Shown: one piece after another, positions 1-9,315 of the stretch
Layout of the letters: every line of letters starts with the position of its first letter
How positions within the stretch are numbered: position 1 is the first letter of the stretch
Origin: Deltaproteobacteria bacterium
GTDB lineage: Bacteria; Myxococcota_A; Polyangia; Nannocystales; Nannocystaceae
Direction: 5' to 3'
Assembly (NCBI GenBank): GCA_003696955.1
Contig: RFGU01000249.1
Coordinates: 16,677 to 80,676, forward strand
DNA: 64,000 nucleotides
Notes under the pieces: model-generated
Databases searched by the model: none
Told to the model about the DNA's origin: nothing
The model's input: the letters and a program-made list of their open reading frames with translations, nothing else
Position numbers and translations under genes: made by a program

Positions 1-38
1 GGCACTTACGGCTTGGGCGACGAACGACGTCCACATGG

Positions 39-1322
39 TCAAAAGTCCGGGTAGATGATGGAGATCGTGCTCGAACCGTTGGCGACGATCATGTCGGCGG
101 CACCATCCCCGTCGATGTCCTGCCGGATCATGAACAACGGTGCCGGCCCCACGTCGAGGTCCACCCGATCGGGAAAGGTACCACCTCGATTGAGGAACAC
201 GCCGACGCGATCCGTACCGTTCCCCGCGACGAAGATGTCGAGGGCGCCATCCTCGTTGCCGTCCGACAGCAGGAGGCCCGCCGGGAGCGACGGCGCCTCG
301 AGTTCGATGAGGTCGGTCCCCACCACCGTGCCGGCCACGTTCGGGGCAACGACCACGAGATCGAGTTGTACGACGGAGGCGACGACCTCCGGCAGTTCGT
401 CGCCGTCCAGATCCCCCGCGGCAATCGCCGCAGGCAACCCCGGCAGGGGGACCGTCGATGCCACATCGAAGTTGCGATCGCCTACGTTGCGAAGCACGGT
501 CACCGAGCTTTCCAGCAGATTCGCCACGGCGAACTCCATACGCCCGTCGCCGTCGAAGTCGGCGCCCCGCGAAAGTCGCGCCCCAGCGCCCGCCGGGACC
601 GGCTGCGCCGACGTGTAGGCCCCACCGCCCATCCCCCAGAACATCTCCACCGGAGCCATCGGCGCACGCGAACCGGTGGCGAGGTCGAGGATGCCGTCGC
701 CGTCGATATCCTCGATGAGCACGTCGACGACGGGGGCCGAGGTCTGGAGCACGATGGGATCGGGTGCGTCTGCGGCGTCGGCGAGGGCAAAGACGACAAG
801 CAGCCCCGGTGCGTCCTCGAAGGCGATCACCGCGTCGAATCGCCCGTCGCCGTCGAGATCGGCCACGTCGAATGCGCTGACCCGTGCGTCGAACGTCGTG
901 TCCGCGCCCGCGTCGATCACGGTGTATTCCCGCGGGCCCGAGGAGACGAGCAGCACGCTACGGAAACAGGGACCGAACTCGGTCGGCGACGTCGCACAAA
1001 AGTCGTTCGTCACGGCGGCGATGTCGAGGTCACCCTCGCCATCGAGATCCGCGGCGAATACCCCTGCGATCACGCCGGGCACCGCATAATCCCGTGACGG
1101 ACCGAAGCAGAACTCCCCCGGGTCCACGCGACCGTTGCCGCAAAGACCGCACACGCCGTTGTCGCAGCTTTGCGCCGGATCGCAGTCATGGTCCTTCTCA
1201 CACGCCGATCCGAGCGTCTCCGTGGCCTCGAAACAGCCGGAGGCCCCGGCAAGCGACACGAAGGGCGCGAGGGCCACGAGGCGGACGCAGAGGACGTGTC
1301 GTGGCACTGCGGCAAGGGCCAT
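39..1322 (-). CDS. FG-GAP/VCBS-repeat lipoprotein
   Basis: A 427-aa predicted lipoprotein. The chosen ATG at 1322 gives a short signal peptide ending in a lipobox (SLAGASGC); a longer in-frame reading from 1409 would bury the signal peptide. After the acylated Cys comes a Cys-rich stretch with the CGNGRVDPGE motif typical of myxobacterial surface proteins. Then follow about seven repeats with a DxDxDG-type calcium loop (for example DLDGEGDLD, DLDGDGRFD, DIDGDGILD), as in FG-GAP/VCBS beta-propellers. Known for the family: surface-exposed propeller domains used in adhesion or binding. Inferred: an outer-membrane or surface-anchored binding protein. No enzyme motif is visible and the ligand is unknown. 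It is divergent from the PilZ gene at 1458, with its own -10 box 7 bases before the ATG. Confidence 0.85.
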   Translation of the reverse strand: MALAAVPRHVLCVRLVALAPFVSLAGASGCFEATETLGSACEKDHDCDPAQSCDNGVCGLCGNGRVDPGEFCFGPSRDYAVPGVIAGVFAADLDGEGDLDIAAVTNDFCATSPTEFGPCFRSVLLVSSGPREYTVIDAGADTTFDARVSAFDVADLDGDGRFDAVIAFEDAPGLLVVFALADAADAPDPIVLQTSAPVVDVLIEDIDGDGILDLATGSRAPMAPVEMFWGMGGGAYTSAQPVPAGAGARLSRGADFDGDGRMEFAVANLLESSVTVLRNVGDRNFDVASTVPLPGLPAAIAAGDLDGDELPEVVASVVQLDLVVVAPNVAGTVVGTDLIELEAPSLPAGLLLSDGNEDGALDIFVAGNGTDRVGVFLNRGGTFPDRVDLDVGPAPLFMIRQDIDGDGAADMIVANGSSTISIIYPDF

Positions 1323-1329
1323 GGCCGCG

Positions 1330-1335
1330 AGGTTA
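1330..1335 (-). promoter_or_regulatory. -10 box, leaderless-type promoter of the FG-GAP lipoprotein
   Basis: TAACCT on the minus strand preceded by TGC (extended -10), ending 7 bases before the ATG at 1322. No Shine-Dalgarno sequence fits in between. Predicted, not measured. Confidence 0.5.
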
Positions 1336-1442
1336 GCAGGAGCGAAGCACCCCCGCGGGCACCGACGGCATCGCCTCCCCCGGGCCCCGAGCCCTCCACC
1401 TGCGTTCACGGTGCAAATTCGGGCTCATGGGCCGGACGTTGC

Positions 1443-1448
1443 TAGAAT
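1443..1448 (+). promoter_or_regulatory. -10 box, leaderless-type promoter of the PilZ gene
   Basis: TAGAAT, five of six bases of the sigma-70 consensus, preceded by TGC (extended -10). It ends 9 bases before the ATG at 1458, so transcription should start only a few bases upstream of the codon. Confidence 0.55.
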
Positions 1449-1457
1449 CCCCGGGCC

Positions 1458-1790
1458 ATGTCCGACGAACCCGACCGTCGAACGTCCCCCCGTGCCAGCC
1501 TCTTCGCTGGGATCCACGTGGTCCTGCCGGACGGCAACGAGATGGAGGCCACGGCCTTCGACATCGGGCGGCGGGGCATCTCCATCTGGGCCTCCGGCGT
1601 CCGTCCCGACGGGCTCGTTCGCCTGACGATTCCCCTCGACGAGAGCGAACCGCCGCTCGTCGTCGACGGCCGCGTGGTACGGGAATTCGAAAGCGACGGC
1701 GGTGCCGTGTGGGGCATCGAGTTCGTCGACCTTCCCGAAGCGGACGCGATGCGCCTCGCCCGCTTCGTCGAGGCCCGCAAGGAAGCCTAG
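1458..1790 (+). CDS. PilZ domain protein
   Basis: A 110-aa single-domain protein. It has the N-terminal Arg-rich RRTSPR element, which in PilZ proteins binds the phosphates of cyclic di-GMP, and a beta-barrel-like body. The second PilZ motif, usually D/NxSxxG, reads DIGRRG here, so the Ser is replaced by Gly. Known for the family: soluble c-di-GMP receptors that regulate motility, exopolysaccharide or gene expression. Inferred: a stand-alone c-di-GMP effector with possibly weakened binding. It is monocistronic, followed by a hairpin shared with convergent frr. The start is well defined by the -10 box just upstream. Confidence 0.8.
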   Translation: MSDEPDRRTSPRASLFAGIHVVLPDGNEMEATAFDIGRRGISIWASGVRPDGLVRLTIPLDESEPPLVVDGRVVREFESDGGAVWGIEFVDLPEADAMRLARFVEARKEA

Positions 1791-1810
1791 GAACCGCAGG
1801 CAACCGCCGC

Positions 1811-1827
1811 CGAAGGCTCAGCCTTCG
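1811..1827. terminator. Candidate bidirectional terminator hairpin (PilZ / frr)
   Basis: Perfect 8-base inverted repeat CGAAGGCT/AGCCTTCG with a one-base centre. It overlaps the frr stop codon, lies 20 bases after the PilZ stop, and has no T-tract. Confidence 0.35.
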
Positions 1828-2375
1828 AGGATCTCCGCCTCCCGCGCCGAGACCGCCGCGTCGACGTCGGCGACGAACCTGTCGGTGAGCTTCTGCACCG
1901 CGTTCTTGCCCCGCTCGAGGTCGTCCTCGGAGATCTCCTTGTCCTTGGCCGCCGACTTGAGCAACTCGTTGGCCTCCCGGCGGGCCTGGCGAATGGCGAT
2001 CTTCGCCTCCTCACCGAGGTCATGGACCTGCTTGACCAGGGCCTTACGGCGCTCTTCCGTCAGCGCCGGCACGGGCACGCGAACGACCACACCGTCGTTT
2101 TGCGGGTTGAGGCCGAGCCCCGCCGCCCCGATGGCCTTCTCGATGGCCGGGATCGTATTGCGATCGAATGGCTTGACCACGAGGAGCCTGGCGTCGGCCA
2201 CGGTGACCGTGGCGACCTGCTTGAGCGGCATCGTCGCCCCGTAGGCGTCCACCCGGACCTCGTCGAGCATTGCCGGGTTCGCCCGGCCGGTACGCACGCG
2301 GCCGAGTTCACGGCGCAGGCGGTCGAGGGCCTTTTCCATGCCTTCTTGGGCAAGCTCGGTAGCTTCGTCGATCAT
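1818..2375 (-). CDS. frr: Ribosome recycling factor
   Basis: A 185-aa protein, the usual RRF length. It splits post-termination 70S complexes together with EF-G. Family-typical segments are visible: [13 protein letters not shown] near the N-terminus, [12 protein letters not shown] in the middle, and a charged helical C-terminal half. The ATG at 2375 is preceded by GAGGAA and overlaps the pyrH stop as ATGA. It is the last gene of rpsB-tsf-pyrH-frr, a widely conserved order. Confidence 0.97.
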   Translation of the reverse strand: MIDEATELAQEGMEKALDRLRRELGRVRTGRANPAMLDEVRVDAYGATMPLKQVATVTVADARLLVVKPFDRNTIPAIEKAIGAAGLGLNPQNDGVVVRVPVPALTEERRKALVKQVHDLGEEAKIAIRQARREANELLKSAAKDKEISEDDLERGKNAVQKLTDRFVADVDAAVSAREAEILEG

Positions 2376-3139
2376 GGCGCGTTCCTCGTCGATGGATTGG
2401 CCGGGTCCCTCGCCGGGCCGACGACGGTCCCGATGGGCTCGCCGCAGACCACGCGGCGAATGTTTCCCCGTGTCATCATGTCGAACACGATGATGGGAAG
2501 GTCGTTCTCCTTGCACAGCGAGATCGCGGTGCTGTCCATCACCCGTAGGCCACGGGAGAGGACCTCGAGGTAATCGAGACGCTTGAACCGCCGCGCATCG
2601 GCGTGGCGCTGCGGATCCTTGTCGTAGATCCCATCCACCCGCGTGGCCTTGAGCAGAACGTCCGCGTGGATCTCCATGGCCCGCAGCGCCGCCGCCGTGT
2701 CGGTGGTGAAGTAGGGGTTGCCCGTCCCCGCCGCGAAGAGCACGACGCGCCCCTTCTCGAGGTGGCGGATCGCACGACGGCGGATGTACGGTTCGGCCAA
2801 AGCCTGCATGGAGATCGCCGACAGGACACGGGTGAAGACCCCCCGCCGCTCGAGGGCATCTTGAAGGGCCAGGGCGTTCATCACGGTGGCGAGCATGCCC
2901 ATGTAGTCGGCGCTCGCGCGGTCCATGCCGTCGGCGGCCGCCGAAAGGCCCCGGAAGATGTTGCCCCCCCCGATGACCAGGGCGAGTTCGACGCCGAGGC
3001 CGGCGATCTCCTCGAGTTCCTCCGCCAGACGGCCGAGGATGCCCGCGTCGATCCCGTAGCCCTGTTCCCCACACAACGCCTCCCCCGACAGCTTGAGGAG
3101 GACGCGACGATAATGGGGAACGGGGCCGTCTTCGCTCAT
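2372..3139 (-). CDS. pyrH: UMP kinase
   Basis: A 255-aa amino-acid-kinase-fold enzyme that phosphorylates UMP to UDP with ATP in pyrimidine synthesis; bacterial PyrH is hexameric and regulated by UTP/GTP. Visible motifs: KLSGEAL (phosphate loop), [23 protein letters not shown] (UMP/ATP site), [11 protein letters not shown], and DSTAISLC near the end. The start MSEDG at 3139 is chosen because it places the conserved [10 protein letters not shown] block where family members have it; upstream codons in frame encode low-quality sequence. The stop overlaps the frr start by 4 bases. Confidence 0.97.
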   Translation of the reverse strand: MSEDGPVPHYRRVLLKLSGEALCGEQGYGIDAGILGRLAEELEEIAGLGVELALVIGGGNIFRGLSAAADGMDRASADYMGMLATVMNALALQDALERRGVFTRVLSAISMQALAEPYIRRRAIRHLEKGRVVLFAAGTGNPYFTTDTAAALRAMEIHADVLLKATRVDGIYDKDPQRHADARRFKRLDYLEVLSRGLRVMDSTAISLCKENDLPIIVFDMMTRGNIRRVVCGEPIGTVVGPARDPANPSTRNAP

Positions 3140-3176
3140 GGTCTTCGGGCGGTCGGAGGGGTGGGCGCCCGGAAGC

Positions 3177-3830
3177 CTACGCCCCGTGGACCTGCGCCGC
3201 CACCTCGGCGAGGAAGTCGTCTTGCTTCTTCTCGAGCCCCTCGCCGAGTTCGTAGCGCGCAAAGCGACGGATCTGCACGTTCTCCCCCACCTTGGCGATG
3301 AGTTCCTTGAGCAGATCCCCCACGGTCTTCTTGTTCTCCCGGATGAAGGCCTGCTCGAGCAGCACCCGCTCCGAGAGCCACTTCTCGATCTGCCCGTCGA
3401 CGATCTTGTCGACGATCTTCTCGGGCTTGCCCTCGTTCAAGGCGCGCTCGCGCAGGATCCCGCGCTCCTTCTCGATGGCGGCGGGGTCCATGTCCTCGCG
3501 CCGGACCACGTCCGGATTCATCGCAGCGATCTGCATGGCGATGTCGTTGCAGAAGCGCTCGAAGTCCTCGGTCTTGGCGACGAAGTCGGTCTCGCAGTTG
3601 ACCTCGACCATCACGCCGATGCGGCCGCCGTGGACGTACGTCGCGATGCGGCCTTCCGTCGTGGCTCGACCGGCCTTCTTGGCCGCCTTGGCGAGCCCCT
3701 TCTTGCGCAGCATCTCGGCCGCCTTGTCGAGGTCGCCGTCGGTCTCGCGCAGGGCGTTCTTGCAGTCGAGCATCCCGGCGCCGGTGCGTTCGCGCAGTTC
3801 CTTGACGAGTGCAGCAGTGACTTGAGCCAT
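3177..3830 (-). CDS. tsf: Elongation factor Ts
   Basis: A 217-aa EF-Ts, the nucleotide exchange factor for EF-Tu. The N-terminal UBA-like domain carries [13 protein letters not shown], followed by the CETDFVAK signature that contacts the EF-Tu nucleotide site. It is shorter than the E. coli protein (283 aa) and nearer to the short Thermus-type form, so the duplicated core subdomain is probably reduced. It sits 58 bases after rpsB and 37 bases before pyrH in the same operon. Confidence 0.96.
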   Translation of the reverse strand: MAQVTAALVKELRERTGAGMLDCKNALRETDGDLDKAAEMLRKKGLAKAAKKAGRATTEGRIATYVHGGRIGVMVEVNCETDFVAKTEDFERFCNDIAMQIAAMNPDVVRREDMDPAAIEKERGILRERALNEGKPEKIVDKIVDGQIEKWLSERVLLEQAFIRENKKTVGDLLKELIAKVGENVQIRRFARYELGEGLEKKQDDFLAEVAAQVHGA

Positions 3831-3888
3831 GGGTGATTCCTCGAATGGGTGGGTGTGGATCTCGCGGGGTGGTCGAACGGACGTCGGG

Positions 3889-4821
3889 TCAGGTGGCCTC
3901 GGGGGCCGGCGCCTTGGCGGCGGCCTGGGCTTCTTCGGCCTCGGGGCTCGCCGCAGCCTCGGGCGGCGGCAACTGGGTACGGCGCGAGACGAGTTCCACC
4001 TTCGGGCCGTCGCCTCCGGTGTGCACCCGAATCGTCTCGGGAGCATCCTCCACCTCCGCTGCACTGGCGGCCACGGCCCGCTGCTTGCCGAGCCGCGCCC
4101 CTTCGATGCAGGCGTCGGCCATCCGCGTGCAGGCAAGCTTGATCGATCGGATGGCGTCGTCGTTGGCCGGAATGATGTAGTCGATGAGGTCGGGATCGGC
4201 GTTCGTGTCCGCGAGGGCCACGACGGGGATCTCGAGCCGATTCGCCTCGGCCACGGCGATGTGCTCGTGGGTCGGGTCCACCACGAACACGGCACCGGGC
4301 AGGTCGGGCATGTCCTTGATACCGCCGAGGTTGCGCTCGAGCTTGGCGCGCTGTCGCTGGATCCGCAGGACCTCCTTCTTCGTCAACTTCTCGTAGGTGC
4401 CGTCCTCCTCCATCTTCTCGAGGCGGCGCAACTTGTCGATGGACTGGCGAATGGTCTTCCAGTTCGTGAGCGTCCCGCCCAGCCAGCGGAAGTTGACGAA
4501 GAACTGGCTGGCCCGGATCGCCTCGGCCATCACGATGTCCTGCGCCTGCTTCTTCGTGCCCACGAAGAGAATCGGCTTGCCCTCCATGGCGACGCTGCGA
4601 ATGAAGGCGAAGGCCCGGCGGAACAACACCGCCGTCTGCTGCAGATCGATGATGTGGATCCCGTTGCGGACGCCGAAGATGAACGGCCGCATCTTCGGGT
4701 TCCAACGATCGGTGCGGTGACCGAAGTGGGCCCCGGCCTCGAGCAGTTCGCGGATCGTAACGATCCTGGTGGGGGCGATGGATTCGGCACCGGCGGTCTC
4801 CGGTGCGGTCTCGGTGGTCAT
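3889..4821 (-). CDS. rpsB: 30S ribosomal protein S2
   Basis: A 310-aa S2 protein. The core from about residue 18 shows family landmarks: [46 protein letters not shown], and [19 protein letters not shown]. Compared with E. coli S2 (241 aa) it has a short Thr/Ala N-terminal extension and a C-terminal tail of about 65 residues rich in Ala, Pro and Glu, probably disordered. The ATG at 4821 follows an AGGAGA ribosome-binding site. It is the first gene of the rpsB-tsf-pyrH-frr operon. Confidence 0.97.
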   Translation of the reverse strand: MTTETAPETAGAESIAPTRIVTIRELLEAGAHFGHRTDRWNPKMRPFIFGVRNGIHIIDLQQTAVLFRRAFAFIRSVAMEGKPILFVGTKKQAQDIVMAEAIRASQFFVNFRWLGGTLTNWKTIRQSIDKLRRLEKMEEDGTYEKLTKKEVLRIQRQRAKLERNLGGIKDMPDLPGAVFVVDPTHEHIAVAEANRLEIPVVALADTNADPDLIDYIIPANDDAIRSIKLACTRMADACIEGARLGKQRAVAASAAEVEDAPETIRVHTGGDGPKVELVSRRTQLPPPEAAASPEAEEAQAAAKAPAPEAT

Positions 4822-4881
4822 GACGGTTTCTCCTGTCGGTTGGCGTTGCGCCTCTGTGCCGGTCTTCGGATGCGCCCAAGA

Positions 4882-4894
4882 CCCCCTTCGGGGG
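4882..4894 (-). other. Small hairpin in the rpsB leader
   Basis: Five C, a three-base TTC loop and five G lie 61-73 bases upstream of the rpsB ATG. It could be a leader hairpin used in S2 autoregulation or simply a chance GC palindrome. No sequence feature decides between them. Confidence 0.2.
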
Positions 4895-5057
4895 CCACGC
4901 CAGGCGACCTCGCGGCACATGGGGTTTTCTGGTCGGGGCGCGGCTTCTACCACGCCGCGGGGAGGGCGACCAGCGCGCATGGCGCGCATTGCCGTTGCAA
5001 CCCATCCCGGGCCGCCGAGCGCCGATCCGGGGCTGCAGGCCGCCGGCGGGGTGGGCG

Positions 5058-6254
5058 ATGCCGCCGATGGTGGCCCAAGCCCCCTCGCGCACACCCGCCC
5101 CCCTCGTGACGGCCGCCCTGTGCCTTGCCTGCCTCGGCACGTTCGCCCACCTGCGGGCGACCGCCCCGGCCGAAGCCTCGGCGTACCTGTTGGCCCTGCT
5201 CGACCACGGAGCCAAGGACCCGGCGTTGGTCCTCGACCTCGGTGAAGGCTACCGGCTCTTTTCTTCTCACTTCGTCCATACATCGTGGACCCACCTGGGC
5301 TTCAACCTCGCGTTCCTCTTCCCGGTGGGGGCCGCGCTCGAACAGGTCGTCGGGCGGCGACGCTATCTCGGTCTGCTCGCGGTGTGCGCCATGGCCGCCA
5401 ATGCAGCCAGCCTGCTTGCGACCCGGGGCGTCTCGGCCGGCGCTTCGGGCATCGTGTTCGGGCTGCTCGGCACGGCCATCACCCTCGGTCTGCGCTACGG
5501 GCCCAAGATGGCCCCGGCGGTGCGTGTCCACTTCGGCCTCTTTCCCCTGCCCTTCGCGGTGTTGACCCTCGGACTCGGGCTCTTCGATCCGCGCATCGAC
5601 GTGGCCAGTCACGTGGCCGGATTCGTCGCCGGCCTGCTCGCCGGAACCATCGTCGCACCGCGGGGCTGGCCCATGGGCATCGTACCGCTGCCCCCGGAAC
5701 TCGCCTGCGCGGGCAGACCGGCCACGCGAGCGGCGCTCGTGTCGTGCACCTCGGTGGTGGTCCTCGCAGCGGGGGTCGTGCTCGCGGACGGTGAGCACGC
5801 CGCCCCACGACGACTGCCCCTCGGCGCCACGGCCCACGTCCCGGTGCCCCGCCACTTCGACGTAGGCTTCGGGCCCCTCGGCACCTACCGCGCCGAGGCA
5901 GCCGGCGGGCTCGTCGCGGTGGAGACCGACGAGGCGCCCGGCGACGCCGACCTGCCCACCTGGTACACGCTGCACCGGATGGCGCCGCTTGCGCGGGCGT
6001 CGGGCGGCCGCGTGCAGGCGGTGGTCCCCACGCCCACGGGACTGAGGATCTCCTACGTGCGGGACGGCGTGGAGACGACGCGCACGGTCGACGTCGTGGA
6101 CCACGGCCGCGTCCTCGGCCTCGTGGTCTGCGAGGCCCCGGCGAGGTGGCGCCGGACCCTGCGTGAAACCAGGCGCCGGGCCCTCGGGTCGGTGGAGGGC
6201 GTGTGGCCAAAGCCCCCCTACGCATCCTTGCGGGCGGCCGCTACCCTCCGCTGA
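5058..6254 (+). CDS. Rhomboid family intramembrane serine protease
   Basis: A 398-aa membrane protein. About six hydrophobic helices span residues 14-200. The rhomboid active site is intact: [10 protein letters not shown] (residues 74-83, the H/N oxyanion helix), GASG with catalytic Ser130, and SHVAGFVAG with catalytic His185. Rhomboids cleave single-pass membrane proteins within or near the membrane. The roughly 190-residue C-terminal extension begins with another hydrophobic stretch and resembles nothing I recognise. Start: ATG at 5058; ATG at 5067 is an alternative. Eight bases separate it from the next lipoprotein gene, and the whole five-gene run to 9455 is probably one transcript. Confidence 0.9.
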   Translation: MPPMVAQAPSRTPAPLVTAALCLACLGTFAHLRATAPAEASAYLLALLDHGAKDPALVLDLGEGYRLFSSHFVHTSWTHLGFNLAFLFPVGAALEQVVGRRRYLGLLAVCAMAANAASLLATRGVSAGASGIVFGLLGTAITLGLRYGPKMAPAVRVHFGLFPLPFAVLTLGLGLFDPRIDVASHVAGFVAGLLAGTIVAPRGWPMGIVPLPPELACAGRPATRAALVSCTSVVVLAAGVVLADGEHAAPRRLPLGATAHVPVPRHFDVGFGPLGTYRAEAAGGLVAVETDEAPGDADLPTWYTLHRMAPLARASGGRVQAVVPTPTGLRISYVRDGVETTRTVDVVDHGRVLGLVVCEAPARWRRTLRETRRRALGSVEGVWPKPPYASLRAAATLR

Positions 6255-6262
6255 CCCGAACC

Positions 6263-6838
6263 ATGTCTCGCCGTCTCCTGCTCCTCGGGCTCGGCCTGCC
6301 CCTCGCCGTGGCCTGTTTCGTCGACCGGGCCGCCCCTTCCACGTTTCGCAACACCTGCTCGGTGGACGACGACTGTCGGGCGGGACAGGCGTGCATCCGG
6401 GGCTTGTGCGAGGTTCCGTGCACCCAGCAGACCTCCGCGGAGGACTGCCCCTTCGACGACGGGTACGCGGGCTGCATCAATGGAGCCTGCGCGAGCGTCT
6501 GCCCCCTGCCCGAGGAGGGCGAGAAGGACCCCTGCCCCGCGCCCCAGACCTGCGTCGATCTCGGCATCGACGTCGGGGGCGGAGGCGGCAGCTTCTTCGG
6601 TGGCGGTTCGAGCGAGCCGACCGGGGTCTGTACCTCGCCCTGCGAGGGCGGCGACTGCCCGGACGGGGAGATCTGCCTCGAGGGCTTCTGCGCGGCGACG
6701 TGCACCACCGACGACGAGTGCACGAGCGGGCTCGTGTGCCTTGCGGGGATCTGTGCCCCCGACTTCGGAGGAACGGGCTCGACCGGGGCCGGGTCGGACA
6801 CGGGCACGTCGGGCACTGCGACGGGAGGGATGCCATGA
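6263..6838 (+). CDS. Cys-rich predicted lipoprotein
   Basis: A 191-aa protein with a hydrophobic signal peptide and a lipobox ending LAVAC. The mature part holds repeated Cys-rich modules of the CSVDDDCRAGQACIRGLCE type (four related blocks), a Gly-rich loop, and a C-terminal Gly/Ser/Thr tail. Such modules are common in secreted myxobacterial proteins and are probably disulfide-bonded. Function unknown. The stop overlaps the next start (ATGA). Position directly after a rhomboid protease gene makes it a candidate partner or substrate, but that is inference. Confidence 0.8.
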   Translation: MSRRLLLLGLGLPLAVACFVDRAAPSTFRNTCSVDDDCRAGQACIRGLCEVPCTQQTSAEDCPFDDGYAGCINGACASVCPLPEEGEKDPCPAPQTCVDLGIDVGGGGGSFFGGGSSEPTGVCTSPCEGGDCPDGEICLEGFCAATCTTDDECTSGLVCLAGICAPDFGGTGSTGAGSDTGTSGTATGGMP

Positions 6839-7407
6839 CCACGACCTCGCCTCGAAGGTCCCGCGGCCACGGGGCCGTCGCCCTGCTGCTTTCGGCGGGT
6901 TGCGCGACCTCGGCCGCCCCCATGCGCTCGCGTCCGGTCGCCCCGGCCCTCTACACCGCGTCCATGGCCGAGACGACGCGCTTCGAGCGGACGACGCGAC
7001 GCCCGGGCCCGGACGATCCCCCGCGGCACCCGAAGGCCACGGTGGCCGTCTTCGCCACGAGCGCCACCGTCGGGATCGTCGGCGCCCTCGGGGCCCTCGG
7101 GTTCGGGATCGCCGGTGCGGCGCTCAACCCCAAGCTCGACGACGGCTTCGAGAAGGGCCTTTCGGTGGACGAGGAGGACCAGATCCGCAATCGGGGCGAA
7201 CTCTACAACGACCTGGCCGTCGGATTCGGCGTCGCGGGCCTCGTCGGCCTGGGGATCGCCGCCATCACCTACGGTGTGGACTATACGCGGTGCGGCCCGC
7301 TGGCCCCCAAGAAGCGTCGCTGCGACGTCGTACGTGGGCAGGCGGAGGGACCGCCCCGGCCGCGGGCCACGGCCGCCCGCCGACCATCGTCGGCGCCGGT
7401 GCGCTAG
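6835..7407 (+). CDS. Predicted lipoprotein with two membrane helices
   Basis: A 190-aa protein with a short signal peptide and lipobox LLSAGC. Two hydrophobic segments follow (around residues 64-90, Ala/Gly/Val-rich, and 125-146) separated by an acidic loop. This resembles small Gly-zipper membrane proteins in myxobacterial envelopes. The C-terminus is Pro/Arg-rich. No catalytic motif. It overlaps the preceding stop by 4 bases and ends 12 bases before the next gene; its TAG is also part of that gene's probable -10 box. Confidence 0.75.
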   Translation: MTTTSPRRSRGHGAVALLLSAGCATSAAPMRSRPVAPALYTASMAETTRFERTTRRPGPDDPPRHPKATVAVFATSATVGIVGALGALGFGIAGAALNPKLDDGFEKGLSVDEEDQIRNRGELYNDLAVGFGVAGLVGLGIAAITYGVDYTRCGPLAPKKRRCDVVRGQAEGPPRPRATAARRPSSAPVR

Positions 7408-7410
7408 GCT
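7405..7410 (+). promoter_or_regulatory. Possible internal -10 box before the GT-C/TPR gene
   Basis: TAGGCT in the context GCGCTAGGCT, ending 9 bases before the GTG at 7420. It overlaps the stop codon of the preceding gene, so it may only be a coincidence of the stop, but spacing and sequence match the other promoters of this window. Confidence 0.35.
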
Positions 7411-7419
7411 GCCGCCGGC

Positions 7420-9315
7420 GTGTCCGCCCCGTCCGACCGTTGGTTCGCCGCGATCCTGGCCGTCCTGGTCGGCGTGACGTTCCTGCCCGTGGTCGGCTTC
7501 GACCTGGTCTACGACGACCACCTCGTCCTTACGGACAACGGCTACCTGCGCACCCGCGGCGACCTGTGGAAGCTCTTCGACGGCCGCGCGGTCGAAGAAG
7601 GCGTCCCGGACGCCCACCGGCCCGTCTCCGTGGTGTGGGACGTCGTCACGTACCGACTGTTCGGACTTTCGGCGGCCGCCCACCACGGACTCTCCCTGTT
7701 CCTCGCGGCCGCAGCGTCCGTGCTGGGCTTCGCTTGGTTGCGGCGGCGCGGTGAGCCGCCGTGGACAGCGTTCGTGGCCGGCGCGGTGTTCTCGGTCCTG
7801 GCGGTCCACGCCGAACCGGTCGCCGTGGTCAGCTTCCGCGAGGATCTGCTGGCATTCGTGCTCGCGGTGACGGCCGCCTGCCTCGTCGAACGCCGCGGCA
7901 CGTGGCGCCCGCCGGTGGCTTCCGCGTGCTTCTTCGCCGCGTGCCAGACGAAGATGTCCGTCGCGCCCCTTGCCCTGATCGTCCCGGCGGCGCAGCTCGG
8001 GGGCGTCGGCCGCCGCGACCCGGCACGGGCCCGCACGGCCGCAGCCGCCCTGGCCTTCGGCCTCGCGGTGGCCGTCCTCCACCGCATCGCGGTGCTCGGG
8101 GCGTTCTCCGGCCAGGGCGACGACCCACGCAGCCTGGCCCATACCCACGGCTGGGACGTGGGCGTGGCCGCCGGGTTCGAGGCCGCCGCCATGGGGCTCG
8201 GGCGCCTTCTGCTCCCCGTCGGCCTCGCCCCGGACCACCCCGATCGGCCGGCAACCTGGGCCGATCCGGCGCCATGGCTCGTCGCCGCCGCCTTCGCGTT
8301 GGCCGCCGGGTGGTGCCTCGTCCGAAGTCTGCGCGGGCCCCTTCCCCGCGCGGCGTTCGTGGCCGGCGCCCTCGCGCTCTCCTTCGTGCCGGCACTCGGC
8401 TTCGTTCCCCTGCGCAACGTCGAAGCCGAACGTTACCTTTTCGTACCATCGTGGATCTTTTCCATCGGAGCCGCCGCCGGCCTCACCCTCGTCGCCCGGC
8501 GTCTGGCGCCGCGGGTCGGCGTCATGGCCGCAGCCGCACCGGCATTTGCCCTGGTGGTCGTACAGGGCGCGGCGGCCCAGGCTCACGCCCGCGATTTTCG
8601 CAGCGAGTCACGGCTTTGGGAGGTGGCGGCCCGCCGCGCACCCGGATCGGCCCGCGCCCAGTCCCTGGCGGCGATCCAGCAGATCCGTCGCATCGAGACG
8701 TACCAGCGGGCCGAGCGCCCGGTCCCGCCGTGGATGTGGGCACGGGCACGCGCCGGGTGCCACAGCGCCGCCCGCCTCGACCCGCACGAGGCCCTCGCCG
8801 ACATGTGCCAGGGACGCCTGGCCGTGGCCGAACGCAGGTGGGAGGCCGCCTTCGCCGCCTTCCTGCGCGCCTACGACAAGGGGCTCGGCCGGGCCGATCG
8901 GGCCCTCGCCGCGGCCGCCCACGTCGCCCTCGACCTCGGGGACGCGCAGCGCGACGAAGCCTTGGCGCAGATTGCGCAATTTCTGGCGAACCATCCCTAC
9001 GCCGCCGGGTTGTGGGCCGCGCGGGGACGGATCCGCCACCGGCTGGGCGATCCCGACGGGGCCCTCTCCGACCTCCGCCGTGCAAGACGCCTCGCCCCCG
9101 AGCGTTGGGACGTCGTGATCTGGGGCCTGGAACTCGCCCTCGACCTCGGCGATGCTGCCGCCGCCCGCGACCTCCTCGCGTCGGTCCACGACGACCTCGT
9201 CGAGCGGGCACCGGCGCCGGATCGGGCGACCATCTGGCGTCGCATCCGACTTGCCCGTACCCTCGGCCTCGCCACGTCCGACCCTCGACTCGTCCACGGA
9301 GTCTTTCCACCATGA
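7420..9315 (+). CDS. TMTC-like GT-C membrane protein with TPR repeats
   Basis: A 631-aa protein starting at GTG. About the first 390 residues contain many membrane helices arranged as in TMTC/O-mannosyltransferase-like GT-C enzymes. A luminal YDDH (DD catalytic pair) lies right after helix 1, followed by HRPVSVVWDVVTYRLFG, then an AVHAEPVAVVSFREDLL block matching the family HPVHTEAVA-GRADLL element. The usual KE of a later loop reads TKM. The C-terminal 230 residues form Ala-rich helical TPR-like repeats. Known for the family: transfer of a sugar from a polyprenyl-phosphate donor to Ser/Thr. Inferred: a periplasm-facing glycosyltransferase; activity unproven. The stop overlaps the next start (ATGA). 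Confidence 0.75.
   Translation: MSAPSDRWFAAILAVLVGVTFLPVVGFDLVYDDHLVLTDNGYLRTRGDLWKLFDGRAVEEGVPDAHRPVSVVWDVVTYRLFGLSAAAHHGLSLFLAAAASVLGFAWLRRRGEPPWTAFVAGAVFSVLAVHAEPVAVVSFREDLLAFVLAVTAACLVERRGTWRPPVASACFFAACQTKMSVAPLALIVPAAQLGGVGRRDPARARTAAAALAFGLAVAVLHRIAVLGAFSGQGDDPRSLAHTHGWDVGVAAGFEAAAMGLGRLLLPVGLAPDHPDRPATWADPAPWLVAAAFALAAGWCLVRSLRGPLPRAAFVAGALALSFVPALGFVPLRNVEAERYLFVPSWIFSIGAAAGLTLVARRLAPRVGVMAAAAPAFALVVVQGAAAQAHARDFRSESRLWEVAARRAPGSARAQSLAAIQQIRRIETYQRAERPVPPWMWARARAGCHSAARLDPHEALADMCQGRLAVAERRWEAAFAAFLRAYDKGLGRADRALAAAAHVALDLGDAQRDEALAQIAQFLANHPYAAGLWAARGRIRHRLGDPDGALSDLRRARRLAPERWDVVIWGLELALDLGDAAAARDLLASVHDDLVERAPAPDRATIWRRIRLARTLGLATSDPRLVHGVFPP

Noticed and set aside
1..38. Possible gene at the left edge
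   Set aside because: Only 38 bases precede the first stop codon of the minus-strand lipoprotein, too little to judge.
6241..8586. Minus-strand frame of about 780 codons
   Set aside because: It is antisense to three genes with clear signal peptides or domain motifs and shows only repetitive charged sequence.
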